Positions 1 to 9,300 of a DNA stretch of 25,516 nucleotides are shown here, in pieces (positions within the stretch are counted from its first letter, which is position 1; every line of letters begins with the position of its first letter). The position numbers were made by a program, and so were the translations under genes. The notes beneath the pieces are model-generated. The model did no database searches. It was not told the origin of the DNA and saw nothing but the letters and a program-made list of their open reading frames with translations. The DNA lies in assembly GCA_000226015.1 (NCBI GenBank), contig JH153484.1, forward strand, positions 2,479 to 27,994, read 5' to 3'. The DNA comes from Mnemiopsis leidyi (Eukaryota; Ctenophora; Tentaculata; Lobata; Bolinopsidae).

Positions 1-3
1 ATA

Positions 4-107
4 TCATTATTCAACTCAGCCTTCGGCTTCGGTGAATAATGAGATTTACGCCACTCGCTACGCTCGAGGCGTAAATCATGTTACTTCACACTTACTCGTT
101 ATGTAAC
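4..107. repeat. Three consecutive stem-loops
   Basis: Stem 1 is 10 bp perfect (4-13 TCATTATTCA with 33-42). Stem 2 is 10 bp perfect (43-52 GATTTACGCC with 68-77). Stem 3 is shorter (80-84 GTTAC with 103-107). The loops share a theme of ACTC followed by a GC/TCG-rich core, for example ACTCGCTACGCTCGA in the second. The same loop style recurs in the MITE at 1206-1368, so these are probably related elements with different stems. Confidence 0.6.
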
Positions 108-162
108 TTCATATTATTCAACTTCAGATGTATTACTTTGCTAATTTTTCAGTAAAATTAAT

Positions 163-246
163 ATAGTAATTACACCGTAGTAATACCACTGGAGTGGTAT
201 TACTTTAGTAATACCATTATAGTAATTACACTCCAGTGGTATTACT
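163..246. repeat. Small palindromic AT-rich element
   Basis: An 11-bp inverted repeat with a GG spacer (GTAATACCACT at 180-190, AGTGGTATTAC at 193-203) lies inside a block that begins with TAGTAATTACAC and ends with CCAGTGGTATTACTA. The word ATAGTAATTACAC occurs twice as a direct repeat (163-175, 219-231). The GTAATACCACT word is also the tip of the MITE terminal repeats at 1206-1368, which suggests a shared family. Confidence 0.5.
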
Positions 247-1205
247 AATTCATATCCCGAAATCGACCTTAAAACGCGATTCTAACCAATTTTTTCTGCT
301 TTGGACAGTTAAGTCAAGTACAGAGCGGGCCAAAATTAACTTCCGATTTTGTTTCAATGTGTATCTAGGTCCATGTGGTTGATATTTTTGAATGAGTCAA
401 AATCGTATTCAGGCCAATTTTCTGTAAATTAGCATTACATTCTAAATGTAATTCGCCCACCTTTTTGTTGACAAAAGGGTTTGATGGGGTGACAAAAAAT
501 GTCAAGTAAATATCTCTACTTCAAGAATTGGAAGCGAAGTAGCCAAATCACGCATTTGTACTGAATAAGCCTCTGTGAGTGTGAGGAACAATTTTTGTCA
601 GCCAAAATCACGTATAGTAGCTAGTTGTCAAAAGCTATGTCTATGGACTTACAGCAAAACTTGAGGATATCTTCAGATATGACCTAACTACGTCGGCGTC
701 CTATTTTCAGTAACGACAAGCACACATAACCACGTCATCAAAATACGGATCTCTGTTGTCAAACCAAACGGATACTAAAATCAAAGAACAGATAACTTTA
801 ACTTAGGTCTGTCTGCCGACACATTAACAGGCGCCTCTATGCTCCGACCCTCAGGGCTCCTTCCCTGTAATTGGTAGGGAGATGACACGTGACAGTAGAC
901 ATGGTTACCTATTGGTTGCGGGGCTCTAGGCTCTCGCTATATTCGGGCTGGGTTAAGTAAACCATTCACTTTATCGTTTGCAAATCATCAGTAAGATAGG
1001 GGGCTCTCAAATGTTTGATAATTTTCCTGATATTAAACGGTTTGGATAAGTGAACAATTGGGCAAAACTGTGCCTTACGTGGACTAAACTAGTAAAATGC
1101 TTGATTTCGCTTTACTTTCCTCTTTCAATTCTTGAGAGCTAGAGATATTAACTTCAAATTTTCATTTTACCCCAGCTGTTATTTACAACGCAGTTGAATA
1201 ATACA

Positions 1206-1368
1206 GTAATACCACTATTGGTATTGCAATTACCATACGTAATTCCACTCGCAAGCTCGTGAAATTACTTCAATAAATCCACTCGCAAGCTCGTGAATTT
1301 ATGGCATGAATACCACTCGCAAGCTCGTGGTATTAATATGGTAATTGCACTACCAATAGTGGTATTAC
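1206..1368. mobile_element. MITE with 31-bp terminal inverted repeats and three internal hairpins
   Basis: The two ends (1206-1236 and 1338-1368) are inverted repeats of 31 bp with one mismatch, starting GTAATACCACTATTGGTA. The 163-bp element has no coding capacity. Inside are three 26-nt hairpins at 1241-1266, 1275-1300 and 1309-1334 (34-bp period), each with the same 17-nt core CCACTCGCAAGCTCGTG but different flanking arms. I see no clear target-site duplication. Short length, long terminal inverted repeats and lack of ORF fit a non-autonomous DNA transposon; the transposase family cannot be told. Confidence 0.7.
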
Positions 1369-1524
1369 CGTATATAATCGTATTTGTATACATAATTAAG
1401 TTTGATAAAAGGGCGGACGTGCGCGCGGGCGTACGTGGTACGGACGGACGGACGGACAATTTTTGAGCTAATATTCCAAAATACCCCGATTTACGCTGTC
1501 GATCGCCAACCCTTGTTTTGTACT

Positions 1525-1586
1525 TTTTGTGCACGTGCACAAAACGTATCAAAACAATCTTGCCATTTGGGCCCAAATGGCAAGAT
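1525..1586. repeat. Two adjacent perfect palindromes
   Basis: 1525-1544 is a 20-bp perfect palindrome (TTTTGTGCAC and its complement, centred on CACGTG plus flanks). 1557-1586 is a 30-bp perfect palindrome (ATCTTGCCATTTGGG and its complement, centred on GGGCCC). Twelve bases separate them. They could extrude cruciforms or be remnants of an inverted-repeat element; function unknown. Confidence 0.7.
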
Positions 1587-1699
1587 ACGGGGAAAAATTA
1601 TCTGAACGACCTTTACTCGTATCTGGCATCATGATATATTTAATGTGCCCTTTTAGCTCATTGAACATAACACAAAAGTTAAACCTATCTCATATCCAG

Positions 1700-2264
1700 G
1701 AACAACTGTGGTAGTAACCATGGAACACACAGCTCGCGGAGCTCACAAGATTTTACCCGAATGTACGCTACCTCTCACAGGGACCCAAGTAGTTGACAAG
1801 ATTATCACTGAAAAGGTACATTTTTTGAAGGACTTCTGAGTACTGACAAATTTTTGGCATATAGAAGCATTCTTTTTATGGTGTGAATATCATGTCTGGG
1901 TAAGGAAGATTTGTTTCTGTTTCAGTGTGTTTTTAACGTGGTGAAAGACGTAGGGCTGGTGCTAGAGGAGATGGCCGATGGAGAAACAATAGATTCAATC
2001 AAAAAAGCAACTTTAGCCTCTTTCGAGGTATGTTGAAATGCTAATTTGCCATTTACTTAGTCTTGGTGTCTTTTTCTGACTTTGACAGACCTCCATTCTA
2101 GAATAAAATGCCGAGAGAGCGGTCGTACCTTACAATGGATTCTAAATTTTTATTATGTTACATCCCGTAAATTTATTTACACTCTCCTGCCGCATTAAAA
2201 ATAAAATTCTCTTCCGCAGGTATCTCCGGACCTTAAACCGTTACAACAGATCAAGATACAGTGA
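1700..2264 (+). CDS. OXCT1: Succinyl-CoA:3-ketoacid CoA-transferase (SCOT), C-terminal three exons
   Basis: SCOT is a mitochondrial-matrix enzyme that moves CoA from succinyl-CoA to acetoacetate, the committing step of ketone-body use. Three exons join in phase: 1700-1815, 1926-2027 and 2220-2264 (stop TGA). They encode [20 protein letters not shown], then [18 protein letters not shown], then a segment with [15 protein letters not shown], and end [14 protein letters not shown]. This tracks the C-terminus of animal OXCT1 (VVTMEHSAKG, CTLPLTGK, ITEKAVFDV, VSPNLMPMQQIAN). The catalytic glutamate and most of the protein lie upstream, outside the window. Acceptors and donors are GT-AG (for example TATCCAG|GA and GAG|GTATGT). 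The gene runs tail-to-tail toward the PIX gene on the other strand, with about 1.1 kb between the two stop codons. Confidence 0.92.
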
Positions 2265-3358
2265 ATATGGAACAATTCTCATTTTCCAGACAATCACATC
2301 GCCCTGTATCATGAACACATCATGTTTATATATACCACAATTTTTTATTGAATTTTAGAGCGGTCATTTTGGATCAAGTTTAGCAATTGTGCGCTGGATA
2401 ATATTCTGTTGATGTTGTGAATAGATGTTTTATAGTTTTTTAAGTTGTTAACTTGCGAACTTAGGTAGAAACGTCCAGGTCTTTATTTTTACTTGTCTAT
2501 TTTCTAATCTGTTTGACACTGACTAAAGGATCAGATGAATAAGTTATTTCAAGCATGGAAGATCGGTTGTTTTTCTTATGTGAAAATTAAAATGTATTTC
2601 TAACGTAGCTGGACGTGGAAGCTGGTGTGCGGTGTAGAGAACGAAATTTCAAGGGTTTTCAGGATATTTTTCAATTAATGAATTTATAAATATTCTGAAA
2701 TGTTTTCATGAAATAGCTCTCTCAATTTTGAAAGAAAGTTAGCCCCCTCTTATCTGAGTTACCTCTTATGGAAATTGAAACATCTGATTACAAAAGTAAA
2801 AACAAAAAATTAACGAGTACATTCAAGAAAATAATTAGTCAGATATCCAAATCGTAAGTAGGGCTGTCTCGTTTCCCTTAAGTATTTGTCCTGAAATCTT
2901 AGATTCGAACACACATTCATAGTGACTTTGTCGTAGCAACCTAGAGTGAATTTAAAATTTTAAATACGTCACACTGATGACTCGGACTCGGTAACTGATG
3001 GCTGCTAGTGGATTAAAATTTCTTTTTTACTGATGTAATCAATCATGAAGAGTAGGAAATCACCTTCGAAAATGTACTGATTCGACGTAAAATGAAAGTA
3101 AACTTTATTCTACTAATAGTATTTCGAGAAAACACCTATCAAAACGGACTAATTTAGCGTGAGAATTCATAATATAGGGTAGAAAAACGTAACTGAGAAA
3201 AATTTGAAATATTAAATCTGTTTTCAGCTCAAAACACAAAAGTTATTCAATGTCAAAAATATATATCAATATGTATAAACAGTTCCGATTAAACGACACG
3301 CTCACGTCTATTTGAACAACTGATAACAAAAATACCTCCCCAAACACTAATTGAAAAC
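2265..3358. other. Convergent intergenic region, OXCT1 and PIX 3' ends
   Basis: This holds the two 3' untranslated regions. I searched the minus strand for extra PIX exons (GIT-binding region, coiled coil, WDETNL-like PDZ ligand) and found none. No RNA gene or repeat is evident; AT-rich sequence. Confidence 0.5.
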
Positions 3359-6300
3359 TCATCGAACCAAAGCCGGGCCCTTGCTAACACTACAGTAAGA
3401 GTCTATAACACTCAAAACGCCTGAATAGTCCATCGCTTCTGGCGTAGTATTCAGGACTTGACTGTTTTTGCTCTTGCCTTTGACACTGCCAATTCCAAGT
3501 CTTTTACGGAGTTTCGGTGAGGTAATGCTCTGAAAATGTCATTAGTAAAATATTATCGGGAAGGTGATGACTGTCGACATTTACTTTGATTTCGATCGTG
3601 CATATTGGAAAAACTTCCGTATTAGGCGTGCACTTATACAAGGTATGGAAGAGAAGAAAGGTCGAACCTCTATTTTGATTTTAGCTGGAGGTGCAGGTCG
3701 GAGGAACTTGATAGACCAGGGTCTCATATTGGGTAGTTCAGCGTAAATCGGGTGTTTGTTCGTCCCACCACCGCCTGGCAATAATTGAGTATGAATAAAA
3801 ATACTTCTTATATTAGTCACTATAAACCTAAGAGTTGTAAGAATCGCCGTCAAGTGATTAAGTTGAACTACTCTCAGAAGTTGGTTAAAAAAAGGTTAAA
3901 TCGGCTCTGTCGCACAGCCAAAATTATCGTAACCTTTTGGTAGGGTAGGTTTCTGAGCCATGTTTGCTGATATTTCACACCATCTGTCTTTATCTCTCAA
4001 ACTGTGAACGTTTGCTGACCCGTAGAATTCACCACCTGGATAAAGGATACATTTATAATATTGGTGTACGGTTAACAACTGGTATTCCTCAGAATTCAGA
4101 AATGAAATATCCTATCGGTCCGACAACATACCTACCCTGATCACAAAATAACGACGACACAGCTACCCTGATAACAAAATAACGACGACACAGCTACTCT
4201 GGTAACAAAATAACGACGACACACCTACTCTGATAACAAGATAACGACGACACAGCTACCCTGATAACAAAATAACGACGACACACCTCCTCTGATAACA
4301 AAATAACGACGACACACCTACTCTGATTACAAAAGAAGTAACAGCCGGGTCCTCGTAATCTCCTTCCTCGTCAGCCAAAGCCATTGGCTCTATCCGCAAC
4401 TTTTTGGTAGCTATTTTATCCTGGGTAAAAATTAAAATATTTTAATCAATTTAAATGTATTAAGTCAAGGAAGATGGACATCTTGAGATTCGAGATAAAC
4501 TTTCCACTGCTACGATTTAGAACTTACGATGAACTTGTAGGGTGTCTCCACAGATAAGATAATGAGCCACTCTGAGAAAAGCAAGAAATATCTTTCGTTC
4601 TTTTCCTGTTGGCTATTCGTAAACCAAACAGAAGAGAAGAGAACTATGTTACCCAACTGCGACATAGGCTGAAAGAGAGATCGGCACGATTAGTGCTAGA
4701 TTGATTTGTGACCGGTTTTTATTTTGCAGTTCGCATGGCCCAAGTTTTTTGAAAAAAATTAAAATTAGATAACAATCTAGCAGAGTCAATGATTCAATCA
4801 ATATGAATTTTTCAGAAACGCTCACGCTCAATACTTATATAAGCATGATAAGAAAATATCATGATTCCTTGATTGCAGACTTTTAACTTAGCTTTTCTAG
4901 TGTTTTATTAACCTATTTTCTACAATAATACGTAATAGGTACTGGAACTGGCTTGTTAGCTATATTCTTTATTTCATTACTTTTTAATCAACTACCCTCT
5001 TTCATAAACCATCTTCTGTATAGCAAATTAAATTGTAACTTTACAGTCGATTAAGGCCTTACAATTGCCAATAGGAGCAAGAACACATGAAATTCGTGTG
5101 CCACTTGTCGAGAACACTTTAGATTCCCGCCAGAGTAATCGAATTTATTCTTTTTCGTAGTTGATCAGTTCAAATCGCATTAGACCAGCATTACGGTAGC
5201 ACAGGGTCATTTCTCATTTTATTTCAATTTCGTGATCACAATTTTTCGTCAGTTACAGCTTTTGTACTATATAACTGACAATCTAGACGCAGACATTATT
5301 TCGACAAAGAGACAATCTCCAGACACATTGACATGCATATTCTTGATACAGTTACAGTTAGAATTTAGACACGTTCCGAAAGACAAGCAGAACTGCTGAG
5401 TAGGGTTATAATGCTTCCACTTGCACAGCGGTCCATTTTATAGTTTATATGCAGACCTTGAGAACTATTGTACAATGCCAATTGCCAGATGAATCATTTA
5501 GAAATATGTATGTGAGAAAGTGTGGGAAAAAATAGGTATACATCTTGTTCGTTTGCTATGCAAGGATCGCTTTCTTTCTCTCTCTCTTTAGCGTCCAGGT
5601 ACTTACCTTCAAGTAAGGATTTGCTCTTTGTTTGCATTGTCAGCACTGTAAAGTGTTCTTAAACGACTGCACTACCTAAAGTATATGATCTCCGCTTTGA
5701 GGAATGCGGCATTATTTGTTTGTTGATTGTAACAAACTAATTTGAAAATTACGATTGTTGTGTAGAAAAAATTATGTCTCATTCCTTAAAGCTGAAAGCG
5801 TACACCCTAAGTGTAGCAGTCATGTAAATTTTTCACCGATTCTGGGACTTCTTCTCTTCTACCTACATATACTCAGAGAGTGCAGCATTATAGACACCTA
5901 TTAGTTACTATTGAAACGATTATGCAATTTTCCCTCAATTTAGGAAATACATATATCGGAGGATAAAAAATGAGTAATAAATAAAACTGTTTTATTTTTA
6001 TTTTCTTAAATCTACTTTTCTCAGACTTTTATTGAAATCTGTAATTACGTAAAACCACGTTACAAGAATCAACGATGAAACGAAGAAGGATCGTGTCAAA
6101 AATATGATAACATAAATACTGCAGAATTGAATGACATTGTTCATGTTTTCCTTGAGGATCATAATCTCTCGATATATAAAATCCACTATAACGGCAGCTA
6201 TAATTGGCGATTTAAGATGCATTTCAGCGTGACACACCTTGCTTTCATCAGCAAATCGTGTTTCTATAAAACTAAAATTACACAAACAGAGGAAACGGAT

Positions 6301-9300
6301 AGATAGCCAAGAGATTTTGGTCAAATATCCCAATATATACACCCCGATAGTACTGCAGTGGCGACATTCTCGCGGTACTAGTATGATTTCAAGTAGACGG
6401 GAAGGTAAAATCTAGGAAAAATCGAGAGCGAGCAGTACACACAACTATGCAACAATTTCAGCTACGACACACAAGCTGACACACGCGACGTATCTCTACA
6501 GTTACCACTACGCTAAGCTGCAACATTGCCCTTTCTTGTCACTGCAATGACTTAATAACCGGACTGCATTCCTAACCAGAATGCCAAGAAAACACTGCAC
6601 TGTAGCTACATGAAGCTCAGAACGTCGGATAGGCACGTATTTGACAACTGACAGGTCGTCAATAGAGACCGCTATTTCGATGTCTCTCAGTCTAAACAAT
6701 AGTTACTACTTGTAATCAAACAGAACATGTCAGATGTCAACTTTATGGAGGGTTTTAAGGAGTCTTTTAAGTTTAGTTATTTGCCGGTCAGAGGAATTTA
6801 ACACAATATTGAGAAGTGTGGTTGTATTGCAACAGAAAGTTACACGAGATATATAAAGATACCGATTAATGAAGATTAGATGGGTACAAAAGAATCTCAT
6901 ACATGAGGTTCTTTCGTACATATCTAATTGTTATCGATCGGTATTTTCTCAATTTTAGATTTTACTAGTTTGACTGGCACTTTTGAAACTCCAAACCGTC
7001 TAAATACAATGCTTGAAAATTTTTGTCATGTTTTTAGCAAAAACTTGTTGCTCTGTAAAACTTTCCGATTTAGAAAATCGGACTAAGGGTCAGATGGTCG
7101 CGTGGAGATAATATTTTTCGAAATAGCGTCGAAGTTTTGACAAATTGGCGCAAGCAACTTGAATTAGGGAGACAAAGAAATCAACATGAAGCAAAAGTAA
7201 ACTTAGGTTTCCGAAACTGCTTCGACAAGAAATAGACATTTCCCTGTTATTGAAATTTTTTGAATTTTTACTTTTTTGACACATATACTTTGTTTCGGGT
7301 AAGGTTGTTAGTGCCGCAGTTACCGTACTTGATAGATAATTGGCCCAATCAATATTAAATTAAACCCATGGCGCGAACCAACTGCAATACAAGTACCTGG
7401 TTTATAACTTCATGATGAAAATAATACAATCATGGTGCAGCCTAAAGCTAAATGTTTGGCGCAGACTTACTTTGTATCTAGATTTCATTCCAGCGATATT
7501 CGACTGATCGCATAAGTTTACTATTGACCAAGCAATATATTTATTGTTTATTATGCTGTGCATTCCAACGACTGCTTAGTGTCCACGTCAAACTGGTAAC
7601 AATTTTGACACCTTAATGAATGGAGATACCAGTCCTTTTGTTTTCGACGTTTCTTTGCATCGATCAATCAATAAGTTGATTCGTAACGGTTTCTTTATTT
7701 CACAAAAATTGAATACTTCAACTTCATCATTTACGCACAAACAGGTCAGCCTAATTATCAAATTGGGAAGTCAGGCTGTTTAGCTCTTAAGGATTCCGTA
7801 AGCGTATCTATATTTCAACTAATTATAATTATGAGAGAAATACACCATAATTCATATTTCTTGGTTAATGAATTGTTTTATTAAATGATACCATGCGCAT
7901 TTACAACCAAGCCACTAGCTCAGTGCACAGCAAAGCAAATGCAGTATCAGGTTCAATAAGTTAGTCCAATTAATCATATCCGGATGCTATCCTCTGTGTC
8001 CAATATCGATATCTGCTAAATTATCGTATCATGGCGTAGCTGATGCTGATAATATTGTAACTGTTTATTTTGTCAGAAGTCAAATTTGTCTACTGAAGTG
8101 AATTCTTTGAGAGCTTATGTAATATTCTTTAAAAAAGCTTTAAATTAAGTCTTAGGAGTAAATCTAATACCTCGTTAGAACAATTCTGGTTTCCACTGAC
8201 TTATTGAACTATTAGATTGCATTGACATCACGGTTCAAAACAGTGGAAACGCACATGGTACAGTAAAACCTCTATTTACCGGGCCTCGCGGGGCAAAGGG
8301 AGAAGGCCCCTCAGTTAGTTATAAGACTTCTTTTCTCACGTCCGACCAATGATTTTTTTATTTAACACTTACCTTACTTCGGTGTGCCCAACAGCAAAGT
8401 GGAAACCATGAAACTAGCCAATTACTGTAGACGCAAGACGAAGGATCTTTAAGCCAGTAACAGTTAAGGTATTTTTACCATACTGTATTCGCCCGAGGCT
8501 TCGCTAATACAAACGTAGCTTTTCATTTGAACCTCAATCGCGGTTTCGTTCATTTGGCTGAGTCAAACAGGAGGCTGCGTAGTGCGTAGACCCAGCAGAG
8601 TCCTTAGCTTCAAAGGGCAGCACAGAGATTCGATCCCGGGACCTCCCGAATAGAAGTTCAATGCTCTAAGCTATGAGCCACTCAGCCCCCCTGACAAACT
8701 CCGATCAGGGTAGCTAGGAAGCGTGTTTCTAAAGGTAAGAAACCAAAAGAATGCAGGTAATTGTCCTGAACCGACGATGAAGCAGCTGAAACATGGAAGT
8801 GTAGTTGTGGAATGCAATTATTCATTGAGCTCGGAGCTCCCAACGACTTTCCTGTGCCAGTCCTGACTAGACAATACACGCCACCTGCTTTTGTTTGACT
8901 ACCACAATAGTTTTTGTATTATTTTTTTGGTTTTTGTTCGACATATTTACCCTAAAACGGATAACAGCATCCTTCTTGCTTTTAGACTTTTACATAGGCC
9001 ACCGGCCACGTGGCATTCCGGATAGGTTTTAAATGACAATAGCAATGAGTAGTCTAAGTTTGAAAATTTCTAGATTTATGTTTGTAGATCTTTCACAGTT
9101 TTATCAGCATTGTGCATTACTAGTCCCAAGAAGTGTGCGTACAATCGTACCATTGTCATTATTTTGCAGGTAGCCTGAAATCTGAATGTCTCGGGTTGGT
9201 ACAATAACAACAAACCCTCTTCCAAATATATCTGAGCAAGAAGATGAGGTCGGTCAGAACGGAACCAGCAAATTAGAAGCAGATCAAAATCAGGTCAATA

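Larger units (their letters stand above)
1..1699. other. Non-coding region upstream of OXCT1 exons, rich in hairpins
   Basis: I find no exon here that continues OXCT1; the preceding exon should encode the segment before the TVVVTMEH motif, so it must lie left of the window or has gone unrecognised. The stretch holds three consecutive hairpins (4-107), a small palindromic element (about 163-246), a MITE (1206-1368), a GGAC-type simple repeat (about 1440-1457) and two perfect palindromes (1525-1544 and 1557-1586). Between about 250 and 1200 I see only unremarkable AT-rich sequence. Confidence 0.6.

Noticed and set aside
1402..1714. Short ORFs between the MITE and OXCT1
   Set aside because: They span simple repeats and palindromes and do not match the expected upstream OXCT1 sequence.
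3564..3746. 60-aa plus-strand ORF
   Set aside because: Antisense shadow of PIX exon 15, whose [12 protein letters not shown] motif and phase agree with PIX.
3896..4078. Possible ARID-like exon ([10 protein letters not shown]) of a separate gene
   Set aside because: The segment fits the end of the PIX PH domain and splices in phase to exons 13 and 15, so it belongs to PIX.
5998..6342. 114-aa minus-strand ORF with hydrophobic stretches
   Set aside because: It lies in PIX intron 11, has AT-driven composition, no recognisable domain, and no splice or promoter context. Hydrophobicity is expected from AT-rich codons.
8615..8688. Functional tRNA gene
   Set aside because: Acceptor and T stems are mismatched and no anticodon stem forms.
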